Assembly (NCBI GenBank): GCA_017934745.1
Contig: JAGBIY010000012.1
Span: forward strand, 1 to 64,000
DNA: 64,000 nucleotides
Origin: Treponema sp.
GTDB lineage: Bacteria > Spirochaetota > Spirochaetia > Treponematales > Treponemataceae
Direction of reading: 5' to 3'
Each line of letters starts with the position of its first letter. The stretch's first letter is position 1. The notes under the pieces were generated by a model. It was not told where the DNA came from, searched no databases, and worked only from the letters and a program-made list of their open reading frames with translations. The position numbers and the translations under genes were made by a program. Shown here piece after piece: positions 50,168 to 59,374 of the stretch.

Positions 50168-51709
50168 TTATTTCGCGTCGACAGTCGCCGATTCGCTAGT
50201 CCGTTCGGTGCCTTCCCAGAGGCTTCCGAGGTCGGATGTCCTGATGATTACAGGCGAACCTGATTTGTCCGTCACCATCAAACCTTTGTTCGTCGCGCTT
50301 ATGGCCGTAGTGGGTTTCACTGCGATCTGGCTTTTCCTCTTGAGCGTCAGGTTCTGGTCGAACGCTCCGATGCGGTACTCGCCGTTGTCGCTCACGACCG
50401 CGAAGAAGTCGGCTCCGCTCTGCACGAGTGCGGAATCGTCGGCCAGTGTCTCGGAGCTTTCCTTCTTCATCTCAAGGGTGAGCGTGTCGATGAGGCAAAG
50501 CTTCACCGCCGAATTCCCGCCCTGTGTTCCGCAGACTGCGATGTACATCGTGCTGAACGACTCCTCGTCGCCGCTTTCGTTTTTCACCGTGATGTTGTTG
50601 ACAGTGAAGATTCCGCTTCCCCTGATGTTCTTTATCGTCGATGTCCTGACGACTTTTCCCGTTTCTGCGTCGACTTTCACGATTCCGAAGAGGTTCGCCT
50701 TGTCGTCCATCCTGACCAGGCCGTTAACATAGCTTTCCTTTGAAAGGTCAATCTGTCCTGAGATTTTCCTGATGTCCTTCTTGATTTCCTCCCTCTCGGT
50801 CTGGGCTTCCTCCAGCTTCTTGTCCGCGATTTTCTGCTGCTCGTTCGAGACTGCCTGTGCCTTCTCGACTTCCTTCTGGGCTTTTTCCGCTTTCTGCTGC
50901 TTTTCCTTGTTCAGCGGATCCTTTCTGGACTCCATTTTAGCCTCGGCGGCGGCAGGCTTCTTCTCCGTGGCCTCTTTCTGGGCTTCCGTGGCTTTCTCCT
51001 GCGCCGTCTTGGATTCCTTTTCCTTTATGTCGGCCATCGCCGTCCTTTCGGTGATTCCCTTGTCTTCGGATTCCTGCATCGCCTTCACGACTTTCTCGTC
51101 GCTTATCACGGAAGTCTCGACAGCCGAAACGCTCTCAAGGTCTCCGAGCGGAATGACAATCTGCGTCTTTCCCGCCCATTCTTCCCAGTTCGTGCTGAGT
51201 CCGACTTTTTCAGCGTCGAGCAACGCTGTGACGTTTTCCTTGTATTTTCCCTTGAACGATTCGATGTCGCCCCTGTACACTGCGTTGTAGACTGTGACGA
51301 ACGTGGCTATCGTCTGCGCGTCCTCGTCCGGGTATCCATAAGCTTCGGTGAGGAATCCCGTGACGATTCTCCTGAGGTTAACGATGTGGTCGACGCCCGC
51401 GTTGTTGTTCAATATGAGGATGTCCGCGTCCAGTTTCCCTTTCTCGTCTTCGGTGACTGCATGGACGAGTGTGTACTTCGCGCCTTCCCCGAACGTGGCC
51501 TGCTCCGTGACGTTCTGCGCCACCTGCCGGCCGAGCGCGCCTCCTATGTCCCAGATTGCGCGCGCCGTCTCGATTACCGCGTGCGGTCCTCCATAGTTCT
51601 CGAATTCGACGGAGCCGCCCGCGCTTTCAAGCTCGCTCCTGTTCACGTCTATAGACCACGACGCTCCCATCATGAATGCGATGGAAAGCGCGCAGATAAG
51701 CTTTTTCAT
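50168..51709 (-). CDS. P83/100 family secreted antigen
   Basis: This 513-residue exported protein of the spirochaetal P83/100 family has a signal peptide (MKKLICALSIAFMMGASWS). An N-terminal globular domain (about 20-210: VIETARAIWDIGGALGRQVAQ, GYPDEDAQTIATFVTVYNAVYRGDIESF) is followed by a long Lys/Glu/Ala coiled coil (about 215-345), then a C-terminal beta domain with EYRIGAFDQNLTLKRKS. In Borrelia the protein is a dominant antigen; its cell function is unknown. GGAGGAAAAC precedes the ATG at 51709. The stop sits against the structured repeat. Confidence 0.9.
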   Translation of the reverse strand: MKKLICALSIAFMMGASWSIDVNRSELESAGGSVEFENYGGPHAVIETARAIWDIGGALGRQVAQNVTEQATFGEGAKYTLVHAVTEDEKGKLDADILILNNNAGVDHIVNLRRIVTGFLTEAYGYPDEDAQTIATFVTVYNAVYRGDIESFKGKYKENVTALLDAEKVGLSTNWEEWAGKTQIVIPLGDLESVSAVETSVISDEKVVKAMQESEDKGITERTAMADIKEKESKTAQEKATEAQKEATEKKPAAAEAKMESRKDPLNKEKQQKAEKAQKEVEKAQAVSNEQQKIADKKLEEAQTEREEIKKDIRKISGQIDLSKESYVNGLVRMDDKANLFGIVKVDAETGKVVRTSTIKNIRGSGIFTVNNITVKNESGDEESFSTMYIAVCGTQGGNSAVKLCLIDTLTLEMKKESSETLADDSALVQSGADFFAVVSDNGEYRIGAFDQNLTLKRKSQIAVKPTTAISATNKGLMVTDKSGSPVIIRTSDLGSLWEGTERTSESATVDAK

Positions 51710-51829
51710 GTTTTCCTCCGTGTGAGACGATTTTTTCTCATCTATAATATTCTTAATTTTCGGAGGAAAAACGACCGAATTGAAGAGGGGATGTGCTTTT
51801 TTGAAGTTCTTGCCTTGTGAACCTGTCCG

Positions 51830-51860
51830 GAAAAAGTTTGTGCACTTCACCGGACAGGTT
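51830..51860. terminator. Hairpin between P83/100 and the upstream gene
   Basis: AACCTGTCCGG (51830-51840) pairs with CCGGACAGGTT (51850-51860), 11 bp. It follows the 51867 stop on the minus strand but has a T-rich tail only on the plus strand, so termination is likely but not certain. Confidence 0.55.
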
Positions 51861-51866
51861 TTAGTT

Positions 51867-52490
51867 TTATTTTGCGTCTATTGAAGATGACGATGTGTCG
51901 TTGAATTCAAGATTCGCCCTGTAAAGGTCGATGTCCGCTCCCATGTCGCGGGAAATCTGCTTCTTTGCGGAGTCGAATTTGTCGTAGTGGTTGAACTCGA
52001 CAACTCGCAGCGCATAGTCCAAATCGTATTCGAAGTCTCCGATGTAGACATAGACCGCGTCGTCTGGAATAGATGCAGTGAACGTTGCGGGCAGTGCGAA
52101 TTTGTGCCAGGGGTTCTTCTTGCAGAACATTCCGACTTCGAAATCCTCCATGTGGATTTTTCCGTCTTTCGGGACTTTCACTTCTGTGTAGAAATAGCCT
52201 TCCATTCCGTACGATATTTGGTTGTAGCACTTTTCCTGAAATGTCGGTTCTATGAAGAAGTCGTTTTTTGTCTGGGCTGTCGTTCCGTATGCGGCTCCAA
52301 AATTCCTGTGTTCGCTGAACTCCGCCTCTCTGGCTTTTATGTCTATCGGAGTTTTGTATGAGAGGCTTCCGATAATCAGGACACGGCCTTTTTTGGGCTC
52401 GGACGGTCTTTCATTCCCGCTTGCGAATGCCGCCGCCGCGAAAAACGCGATTGCCAAGGCTGCCATTGCTTTTTTGATTTTGTTAGTCAT
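51867..52490 (-). CDS. Exported protein of unknown function
   Basis: This is a 207-residue protein with a signal peptide (AMAALAIAFFAAAAFASG). The mature chain starts with RPSEPKKGRVLIIGSLSYKTPIDIKAREAEF and contains GYFYTEVKVPKDGKIHMEDFEVGMFCKKNPWHKFALPATFTASIPDDAVYVYIGDFEYDLDY, probably a beta-sandwich that could bind a surface or small molecule. It is not recognised. It overlaps the upstream lipoprotein gene by 8 bases, so the two are co-translated. The last residues SSSIDAK resemble those of P83/100 and the 48994 lipoprotein. Confidence 0.75.
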   Translation of the reverse strand: MTNKIKKAMAALAIAFFAAAAFASGNERPSEPKKGRVLIIGSLSYKTPIDIKAREAEFSEHRNFGAAYGTTAQTKNDFFIEPTFQEKCYNQISYGMEGYFYTEVKVPKDGKIHMEDFEVGMFCKKNPWHKFALPATFTASIPDDAVYVYIGDFEYDLDYALRVVEFNHYDKFDSAKKQISRDMGADIDLYRANLEFNDTSSSSIDAK

Positions 52491-53043
52491 TTTTCTCTCC
52501 TGTCAACTCTTCCATGCGCTCGCGAATCACCTGCTCCCATTCGCTTCCGCTCCCCTTGAAGTATTTGTAGAGCATCTTGATGGCTTTCTTCTCGTATTTG
52601 TGGTTTTTCGATTCAGGATCATAGTACAAGAGTCCGGGCTTCGTTATAACTTTGTCCACACCCGCGATTCCCTTGTATGTGATTAAATTTCCACTCTGTG
52701 AATAGTATTCCTTCAACTCGGCTCCTACAGGAAGCGGCTCAAGAAAACAGACGTGTCCTGTCTCTATCGTTATCCAGAACAATAGGATGGGGATTGTCCT
52801 GGTGACGGATTTTTCCGAGACTGAATAGAACTTGTAGCCGTATTTCGGATTCTGCTGGAGAAATTCCTTGTTACCGCCCATCGAATAGCCGTAGACCAAG
52901 CATGAGTCCTTTGGCGTTCCCCATGTTCCATCGTTGATGGCTCTCTTTACGTCCCCCTTCGACAATCCCGATGTCGATGTGCAGCTTGCCAGAGTCGCAA
53001 GCGCGAATGCGATGAGAACCGCTTTTAAGATTTTGCTTTTCAT
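52483..53043 (-). CDS. Lipoprotein of unknown function
   Basis: This is a 186-residue lipoprotein with lipobox LATLASC (Cys21), followed by TSTSGLSKGDVKRAINDGTWGTPKDSCLVYGYSMGG. A hydrophobic stretch (TIPILLFWITIETGHVCFLEPLPVG) in the middle may be a beta core rather than a membrane span. The C-terminal part is Lys/Glu-rich and helical. It sits between the protease/barrel gene (25 bp) and the 207-residue exported protein (8-bp overlap) in a probable three-gene envelope unit. No family recognised. Confidence 0.75.
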   Translation of the reverse strand: MKSKILKAVLIAFALATLASCTSTSGLSKGDVKRAINDGTWGTPKDSCLVYGYSMGGNKEFLQQNPKYGYKFYSVSEKSVTRTIPILLFWITIETGHVCFLEPLPVGAELKEYYSQSGNLITYKGIAGVDKVITKPGLLYYDPESKNHKYEKKAIKMLYKYFKGSGSEWEQVIRERMEELTGEKND

Positions 53044-53068
53044 GAAAACTCCTTTTTTGAATATTTGT

Positions 53069-54781
53069 TTATTTTTCAGAGAATTTTATACCAGCGAATA
53101 TAACGAGATCCTTTACTGAATAAGACTCGTCCGCTTCGGATTTGTATGAATTTGAAAGGAATTTCATTCCCAAGTACGGAGAGACATCCGAATCCGTGCA
53201 GTAGGCCACTTCAAGTCCTCCTCCAAGTCCCGCAAAGAATGGCTTCAGATTCATGTCCAAATCCGATGTGAAGGCCAGTCCGGCCCTGGCTTCTGCGAAT
53301 GGCATTATCACGACTTTTCTTACTTTGACAGGAACTTTCAGCTGGATGAAAGGCCCGATGCACGCCATTGACGCGGTAGCCTCTTCAGATGGTGTCGATG
53401 AATATTCGTCCTCGTTCATGAACGTCAGAGATTCTGTCATGAGCGACATTCCGACCGATACGAAATTTGCCCTGAACGCCAAGTCTAGATAAAATCCGTT
53501 GTCTTCCTCCGTAAAGTTCCTCGAAAAACCTCCGCACACCGAAACCAAATACGGATCTTCGAATGTCACGTTCGAACCGTTTGTGTTTCTTGCCTTTTCC
53601 TTGTCTGTCTTTTTTTTGTCGGCTTTTATGCCTGCGAACTCTGAAATTTTCCAGAGACCGTGCTCCTGTATCCAAAATGAATCGTAGGATGATTCCCCGG
53701 CAGTGAATTTGACATTCTTTCCTGAAGTTTCGTCTGATGTTTCAGTTACGTTGAGTCTGTTCTCAATATCGATTTTCGAGCGGATTTGGTAGGCGAGCGC
53801 GTATCTGAGTCCTTCAATCGGGTTCGCCTCGAAAATGTCTGATACGTAGGAGCGCACTGATGACGAGCTTTTTCCGAGAACTTCCTTCAATGCCGCCTCT
53901 CCGTAATTTGAAACCATTGAATTTGAAACGAATGGAGCGATGGCTGAAAACTCTTTGTCTTTTGCGGCTGATTCAACGAATGCCTTGCTTCTCGATTCAA
54001 ACGAAGTTTTTTCTCCGTTTATGAAGTTGCTCTTTACAATCGACTCCAATGTTGAGGCCGGTATCGCGAAGTTCGTGTTCTGCCTTGCGATTGCCTTCCA
54101 TGTGTTGATTCCGCAGACTTTGTAGCCGGCTTTTGCCGATGTGTCCTTGACAAGAAGGGGGCCTCCCGAATTTCCTCCGTCTATTTGGGCCGTGTGCTGT
54201 ATGAGCGTTGAAATCGATGGGTCGAGGAGTTCCTTCACTTTTGTCGATGCGTTCGAGACGATTCCCTTTCCCAGTTGCCAGCTAGGCTCTCCCGCCAATC
54301 CCGGAAATCCCGCTGAAAAAACATCGTCGCCGTCCGAGACTTTCGTTGAAGATAGAACGAGACCTTCTTTTTTGAATGAAGCGGGCAGGCCGACCAATGC
54401 GACATCCACGTCGTCGTCGGTGAAGACAATCTTCATGTCCTTGAATTCCGACACTGAGCCGTCCTCGTTTTCGAACGATATGTTCACAGTCTCGTAGTCG
54501 TATACGACATGCCCGTTTGTCACTATGTATGGCTTTCCGTCCTGAGCGTACCAGATGAATCCCGAACCGAAAGTGCCTTTCAGAAAAGATTCTATGTATT
54601 TTGCGTAGTATGAATAGCCTTCGGTTTTTAAGGAATCCTGTATTTTTGCCAGAAATTCAGAATTCTCGTTTGAAAGATTTCCCTTGACTATACAAACCTT
54701 GTCCCTGATGTTTTGCGCGGCCGCACTTGCCATCGCCAATGCGGCAATGGCGACCGACATCATTTTTCGTACTCGAATCAT
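53069..54781 (-). CDS. Trypsin-like serine protease fused to a C-terminal beta-barrel
   Basis: This is a 570-residue exported protein. After a signal peptide (MMSVAIAALAMASAAAQN) comes a trypsin-fold protease (about 30-260) with all three catalytic residues visible: His in VTNGHVV, Asp in TDDDVDVALVGLP, Ser in DGGNSGGPLL. A helical middle domain (about 270-400) follows. The last part (about 425-570) has alternating aromatic strands (LVSVCGGFSRNFTEEDNGFYLDLAFRANFVSVGMSL, ending FAGIKFSEK) of the outer-membrane barrel kind. No PDZ domain is present, unlike DegP. A membrane-tethered surface or periplasmic protease is inferred. GGGGAG lies before the ATG. Confidence 0.85.
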   Translation of the reverse strand: MIRVRKMMSVAIAALAMASAAAQNIRDKVCIVKGNLSNENSEFLAKIQDSLKTEGYSYYAKYIESFLKGTFGSGFIWYAQDGKPYIVTNGHVVYDYETVNISFENEDGSVSEFKDMKIVFTDDDVDVALVGLPASFKKEGLVLSSTKVSDGDDVFSAGFPGLAGEPSWQLGKGIVSNASTKVKELLDPSISTLIQHTAQIDGGNSGGPLLVKDTSAKAGYKVCGINTWKAIARQNTNFAIPASTLESIVKSNFINGEKTSFESRSKAFVESAAKDKEFSAIAPFVSNSMVSNYGEAALKEVLGKSSSSVRSYVSDIFEANPIEGLRYALAYQIRSKIDIENRLNVTETSDETSGKNVKFTAGESSYDSFWIQEHGLWKISEFAGIKADKKKTDKEKARNTNGSNVTFEDPYLVSVCGGFSRNFTEEDNGFYLDLAFRANFVSVGMSLMTESLTFMNEDEYSSTPSEEATASMACIGPFIQLKVPVKVRKVVIMPFAEARAGLAFTSDLDMNLKPFFAGLGGGLEVAYCTDSDVSPYLGMKFLSNSYKSEADESYSVKDLVIFAGIKFSEK

Positions 54782-54917
54782 TTTTCTCCCCTGTAGATTA
54801 ATATAGATTAAAATTGCATAGAGTGTATCTTAAAAACTGTAAGATATTTGCGTTTTTGTCAATATCTGTTCAATACTTTTCTTGCTGTTTTTTGTTCTAA
54901 ATTCCGCATTTTTCCGC
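54782..54917. other. AT-rich region upstream of the envelope unit
   Basis: No gene seen. It should hold the promoter of the protease/lipoprotein unit, and short A/T repeats (TAGATTAATATAGATTAAAA) occur at 54794-54813. Confidence 0.4.
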
Positions 54918-54946
54918 TTGACATTTTTTTCAATAGGGTGTATCTT
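54918..54946 (+). promoter_or_regulatory. tRNA-Glu promoter
   Basis: TTGACA (54918-54923), 17-nt spacer, TATCTT (54941-54946), 23 bp before the tRNA. Confidence 0.8.
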
Positions 54947-54969
54947 GCTATTCATCAGTTCGCTGATAT

Positions 54970-55041
54970 GTCTCCCTCGTCTAGTGGTTAGGACATCGGG
55001 TTTTCATCCCGACAACATGGGTTCAATTCCCGTGGGAGATG
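54970..55041 (+). tRNA. tRNA-Glu (anticodon TTC)
   Basis: This is a 72-nt cloverleaf. The acceptor stem GTCTCCC pairs with GGGAGAT (one G-T pair), the D arm is GTCTAGTGGTTAGGAC, the anticodon stem CGGG/CCCG holds loop TTTTCAT with anticodon TTC, and the T arm has GGTTCAATTCC. CCA is not encoded. It has its own promoter and terminator. Confidence 0.96.
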
Positions 55042-55045
55042 GCAG

Positions 55046-55072
55046 GCCTCCGCAGTGCGGAGGCTTTTTTTT
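55046..55072 (+). terminator. tRNA-Glu terminator
   Basis: GCCTCCGC-AGT-GCGGAGGC (55046-55064) is followed by eight T. Confidence 0.95.
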
Positions 55073-55167
55073 GCTTGTTGCGTCGAAAAAAACGCATGGG
55101 AAAATGTCGGGCTTTTTCGGCACGCGCCCACTCACAAACCCGACATTCAGCCCATCTTTTTAAGAAT

Positions 55168-57000
55168 CTACATGTTCAAATCGGCGAATCTCTCGAACGT
55201 CTTTCTGGCGTAGTCCCGCACGTTCTTTCCGTAGACGGAAGAGTAGAGCTGGGAGAGAATCTCCTTTCCGTGCTTGTTCAGTGCAGGACGCCCCATGTAC
55301 CTGCATATCTCGTATGTGGCGTCGCATATGTTCATGAGAAGCGCGTCATTCGACTTGACTGCCGGTTTCCGGAGAATTATCTGGTACGACGTGAGGATGT
55401 CTCCGTCCGGGTCCCGCGCCTGCTTGCCCGAAGAATAGACCAGCGCGGACAGAAGCTGCGGATCGGTCTCGTTCCTGAGCAGGAAAATGAAGTCTGATGT
55501 GAACCCCGCGCATCCTATCTGCGCCGTCATTTTTATGAGCCGCTGCGTGTACGCCGGGTTCTTCGCGAAGAAGCTTTGTCCCGGATTTTTTGTGAAGAAT
55601 GTCGCCTCGTAGCTTTTCAGCTCGGACTTGATTCCCCTCTGGTATTCGGCCTCCAGCTTCCCGTAGTCTCCCTTTTTCAGGCTTTTCTCCGTCTCGTCGA
55701 GCTTTTCGTCGGAGAACATCCTTATTCCAAGCTCCCTGTCGGCTTCACCAAGATCGAGCTGCTTTACCGCGTCGTCCGGTGTGTCGGGTGTCGGGAGCGG
55801 CTCCTCCTCGTATTCTCCAAGGTCGCTCGAGTACGTCTCGTCCCAGAAGTCCTTGTACGCGGCGTGCGTCGCCTGCATCGTGTGGTAGGAGCGGAGCACC
55901 CAGTCGTTCATGCAGAAAATCAGGTGGTTGCTGTTCGTGTAGTAGACGTAGTTCCAGCCGCTTCTCGGAAGCATCTTCGCGTCCCAGTAGACCTCTCCGT
56001 TCTCCGCGAATTCAATCGCGACGCTCCCGTCCGCCACGAAGAAACCTGATTTTGTCGCGCGCGCCATCTGCAAGTCCGAAGCCGAGATTCCTGCGACAGT
56101 GAACTGCGTAAGGAATTCCCCCGACTCTGTTTTGAGGACTATCACGGTTGTGTTCCCTCCAGTCTGGAACATGAACGCGACATTCCCCGTCTCCTTGGAG
56201 TAGCAGATGGCGAACGCGCCTGAATTTATGTACGATTTCTGTATCCACGGGGAATCGGCTTCTCCGTCCACGACGTTCACGAGTCCTATCGAGCCGTTCG
56301 AGAGCGCGACCAGCACGCCTTTCTCGCACGCCGTCGCCGTCACGACTTCGTCCGCGAACACCAGGTCTTCCATCTCCTCCCCGAACTGCGTGTACCTCTT
56401 TCCTATCGTCTTTCCGTCACGCTTGTCCGCCATGAAGACCACGACGCTTCCATCGTTCAGTATGCATGTGGGGATGTCGGATATTCTCGGCGTGTCGACT
56501 TCCCACTTCCTGATTCCGTTGATGCCGAAGCAGGCGATGTTGCTCTCTCCGTGCACGAAGACTCGTCCGTCGTAGCCCACTACCGGGTTCTCCGTAATCC
56601 TGAACGAGTTGTTCGCCGTCCACAGGCTCAATCCCGACTGGTTCACGAGCGTTATCTTCCTTTCGTTCGTGACGACGTATATGAAGTCGTCGTGCACAGT
56701 GAAATACTTCGACGGCTTTCCCTTGACACCTTTCTTCCATATTACATTGCCTTTCGAAGTGCAGGAGCTTAGCATCCGTCCGTCCGAGAGGACTGCTATT
56801 CCGTACGACGTCTCCAGTGCCGGAGCGACGGCGTTTCCGCCTATGACGGACTGCCAGTCCGGTTTTTCCCTGTTCAGGTCGAGGTGCCGAGTCTGGTCGT
56901 GCACTCCCTGCTGTGCCGCCGCCTGCGCCGAAGCGAACGCGAACGCCAATATGCAGGCCGCCTTCACCAAAATGTTTCTTTTTTTCATCGCTGACTCCAT
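55168..57000 (-). CDS. Exported PQQ-like beta-propeller protein
   Basis: This is a 610-residue protein with a signal peptide (ILVKAACILAFAFASAQAAAQQ). Propeller blades fill about 40-400 (GIAVLSDGRMLSSCTSKGNVIWKKGVKGK, YVVTNERKITLVNQSGLSLWTANN, VFVHGESNIACFGINGIRKWEV), each ending in the W-x-x-x type of PQQ-like repeats. An alpha-helical C-terminal domain (about 430-610) follows. It resembles BamB-like scaffolds in fold, but with an added helical half. It is probably periplasmic. Met1 or Met5 can start the protein. It lies 16 bp after the RlmD-like gene. Confidence 0.85.
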   Translation of the reverse strand: MESAMKKRNILVKAACILAFAFASAQAAAQQGVHDQTRHLDLNREKPDWQSVIGGNAVAPALETSYGIAVLSDGRMLSSCTSKGNVIWKKGVKGKPSKYFTVHDDFIYVVTNERKITLVNQSGLSLWTANNSFRITENPVVGYDGRVFVHGESNIACFGINGIRKWEVDTPRISDIPTCILNDGSVVVFMADKRDGKTIGKRYTQFGEEMEDLVFADEVVTATACEKGVLVALSNGSIGLVNVVDGEADSPWIQKSYINSGAFAICYSKETGNVAFMFQTGGNTTVIVLKTESGEFLTQFTVAGISASDLQMARATKSGFFVADGSVAIEFAENGEVYWDAKMLPRSGWNYVYYTNSNHLIFCMNDWVLRSYHTMQATHAAYKDFWDETYSSDLGEYEEEPLPTPDTPDDAVKQLDLGEADRELGIRMFSDEKLDETEKSLKKGDYGKLEAEYQRGIKSELKSYEATFFTKNPGQSFFAKNPAYTQRLIKMTAQIGCAGFTSDFIFLLRNETDPQLLSALVYSSGKQARDPDGDILTSYQIILRKPAVKSNDALLMNICDATYEICRYMGRPALNKHGKEILSQLYSSVYGKNVRDYARKTFERFADLNM

Positions 57001-57016
57001 TTTTTATTTTTAACGA

Positions 57017-58252
57017 CTAGTCCTTCAGGTATCCGAAGAATGCCAGGCTTTCAGTGTGCGCCGTCTGCGGGTAGAAGTCGAGCAGGTAGAGCCTTTCGAG
57101 CGTGTATCCGGCCTTCACGAGATATGCCGCGTCCCTGGCGTGCGTGCTTGCGTTGCACGAGACGCTCCGAATCTGTCCGATTTTGCTTGAGCAGAGCCAC
57201 TGGCAGACTTTCTTCTCCATTCCCTGTCTTGGCGGATCGACTATCGCCGCGTCGAACGTTCCGTTCTGTCTCACGCACTGCTCCGCGCTCGATTCGACCC
57301 ATCTCTCTCCCGACTGTCCGTAGCTTTCGTGCCTTTTGCCCGCCATGTTCGTCTCCGCGAAGACGAGAGCGTCCCTGTTGTGCTCCACGAGGGTCGTCTT
57401 CTCGAACCTGTCGGCGAGGAAAACCGAGAACGTTCCGCATCCGGAGTACATGTCGAGGGCGTTCTTTCCTCCCAAATTCTCCATGGCTTTCGCCGCCGTC
57501 ATCTCAAGCACTTCCAGATTCGACTGGAAGAATCCCTTTACGTCGAAGTCTATCTTTTTTCCCGCAAGCGAGAGCGAGCAGACGTTCTTCGACTCCATCA
57601 TCGTTCCCTTGAAATGCACGTTCCGCTTCGCCTTGACTTTCGATTTCCTTCTCTCTCCGGCTCCGCTTATCCTGATGGAACCGTCGTCCTTCGTCCTCTC
57701 GTCTGCGATTATGATTCCGCCTTCGTTCATGACCCTTTCGTCGCCGAACAGGTGGACCCTTCCCCTCGGCCTTCTTTCCTGCGGCGTCGATTTCAGGTAG
57801 GCGTTTATCGCGTCCGTGGCGACAGGACATTCCTCCAGCGAGACGATTCTGTTCGAGCCTCTTTCGTTGAATCCTCCGTCAGTGAGCTGTATTCGTGCGC
57901 GGTAGCCCCTGTCCCTTCCGCCTATGACCTCGATTTCCGGGCACTCCATGCCCTCTCTCTCGAACGCTTCCTTCAGGATTGCCTTCCTCAGCTCCACTTG
58001 GTAGCCGCTTTCTATGTGCTGCATGTTGCACCCTCCGCAAATCCCGTAAAGCGGGCAGAACGGCTCCACCCTGTGCTCCGATTTCTCCAGGATTTTCGTT
58101 ATCCGCGCCGTGTCATAGTCCCTGAAGCTCTTCGTTATCTCGATTTCGTATGTCTCTCCCGGAATCGAGTATGGTATGAAGACGTTTTTTCCGTTCACTT
58201 TTCCCATGCAGTCGCCACCCGCGACAATTTTCTCTGCCTTGACCGTGGTCAT
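57017..58252 (-). CDS. Class I RNA methyltransferase, RlmD/TrmA (RumA) family
   Basis: This 411-residue SAM-dependent uracil-5-methyltransferase has a TRAM domain (1-60), then a cysteine set that could bind a 4Fe-4S cluster (CPLYGICGGCNM, about 67-78), and the methyltransferase core with LDMYSGCGTFSVFLADRF (SAM), VDPPRQGMEKKV, and the catalytic cysteine in VSCNASTHARD. Which base is modified (23S U1939, U747 or tRNA U54) cannot be read from the sequence. AACGGAGGA lies 7 bases before the ATG. Confidence 0.93.
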   Translation of the reverse strand: MTTVKAEKIVAGGDCMGKVNGKNVFIPYSIPGETYEIEITKSFRDYDTARITKILEKSEHRVEPFCPLYGICGGCNMQHIESGYQVELRKAILKEAFEREGMECPEIEVIGGRDRGYRARIQLTDGGFNERGSNRIVSLEECPVATDAINAYLKSTPQERRPRGRVHLFGDERVMNEGGIIIADERTKDDGSIRISGAGERRKSKVKAKRNVHFKGTMMESKNVCSLSLAGKKIDFDVKGFFQSNLEVLEMTAAKAMENLGGKNALDMYSGCGTFSVFLADRFEKTTLVEHNRDALVFAETNMAGKRHESYGQSGERWVESSAEQCVRQNGTFDAAIVDPPRQGMEKKVCQWLCSSKIGQIRSVSCNASTHARDAAYLVKAGYTLERLYLLDFYPQTAHTESLAFFGYLKD

Positions 58253-58624
58253 CTTTCCTCCGTTGTTTTTTTTGTTTTAGAAGATTTCCATTTTTCGTAA
58301 AAGCGTTTGCTTTCTTCGCGGCTCGCTCCGCTCGCCGTTCGTTGCTTTCCGTACAAAACTACAGAATAGTGGAAAATCGTCATTTGTTGTAGAATCGTCC
58401 GGTTCGTTTTTCTTTCGCCGGCCGGACCGGGTAGGGGCGGCCGAAACGGGGCGGGGGCGCGGAACCCGAAAAGAACAGACTCGAACAAAAACATTGCAAT
58501 TGGGATGTGGAATCCGAAAATTCCAAATGCGAGTGAAAACTTCCGCGAAGCGGAAAAAAAAATTTTTAAAAATTGGACAAATGTATAGTATCTATCTGTA
58601 CTGCGAACCAAGGAGTGCAAAATT
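58253..58624. other. Intergenic region between divergent methyltransferase and tcdA genes
   Basis: This 372-bp gap has no gene I can support. It holds a run unusually rich in G and C (about 58417-58472, GGCCGG/GGGGCGG repeats) and a run of pure A/T before tcdA (58556-58573). A 123-codon frame on the minus strand overlaps the methyltransferase start and is not convincing. Confidence 0.5.
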
Positions 58625-59353
58625 ATGGAAAAGACAACTGAACAATTTTACAGGACCGCGCTGACGTTCGGGGAGGAGGGGATGGAGAAGCTCTTCAACT
58701 CCCGCGTCATCGTTTTCGGTGTCGGAGGTGTCGGAGGGCATGCCGTCGAAGCCCTCGCCAGAAGCGGAATCGGTGCCATCGACATCGTTGACAACGACAC
58801 TGTGAGCGTCTCGAACCTGAACCGGCAAATTGTCGCTCTCCACTCGACAATCGGAATGAAGAAAGTCGATGTCGCGCGAGAGAGGATTCTCGACATCAAC
58901 CCGGAATGTGCCGTCACCAAGCACGATGTGTTTTTCACCCCGGAGACGGCTTCCTCGTTCGACTTTTCCCTGTACGACTACGTTGTGGACTGCATAGACA
59001 CTGTTTCCGGAAAAATCGAGATAGCGGTGCGCGCGTCCGCTCTTGGAATCCCCGTCATGAGCAGCATGGGTGCCGGCAACAAAGTCGACCCGACGAGCTT
59101 TCGTGTCGCCGACATTGCCGACACGTCGGTCTGTCCGCTCGCCCGCGTCATGCGCCGCGAACTGAAGAGGCGCGGAATAGGGAAGCTCAAGTGCGTCTAT
59201 TCGACGGAGCCTGCGGTACCTCCGCTGGAAAAGCAATTTGCCCCAAACGGAAAGCCTGTTCCCGCCAGCAACGCATTCGTCCCGTCCGTCGCCGGATTGA
59301 TAATAGCGTCCGAAGTCGTCAAGGATTTGAGCGGATTCCACAAAAAAAGCTAA
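58625..59353 (+). CDS. tcdA: tRNA threonylcarbamoyladenosine dehydratase (ThiF/E1-like)
   Basis: This is a 242-residue E1-like enzyme with FGVGGVGGHAVEALARSGIG (ATP site), DNDTVSVSNLNRQIVALHSTIGMKKVD (adenylation motif), and the long loop and C-terminal pattern of TcdA/CsdL (VPASNAFVPSVAGLIIASEVVKDL). It cyclises t6A37 to ct6A37 in tRNAs that read ANN codons. AAGGAG lies 10 bases before the ATG. Confidence 0.93.
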   Translation: MEKTTEQFYRTALTFGEEGMEKLFNSRVIVFGVGGVGGHAVEALARSGIGAIDIVDNDTVSVSNLNRQIVALHSTIGMKKVDVARERILDINPECAVTKHDVFFTPETASSFDFSLYDYVVDCIDTVSGKIEIAVRASALGIPVMSSMGAGNKVDPTSFRVADIADTSVCPLARVMRRELKRRGIGKLKCVYSTEPAVPPLEKQFAPNGKPVPASNAFVPSVAGLIIASEVVKDLSGFHKKS

Positions 59354-59374
59354 CGTTTTTCCTCTCTCTGTCGA

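Noticed and set aside
58249..58620. A 123-codon minus-strand frame before the RlmD-like gene
   Set aside because: It overlaps the methyltransferase start, has no ribosome-binding site, and its middle is coded by a G/C-rich run giving Pro/Arg repeats.
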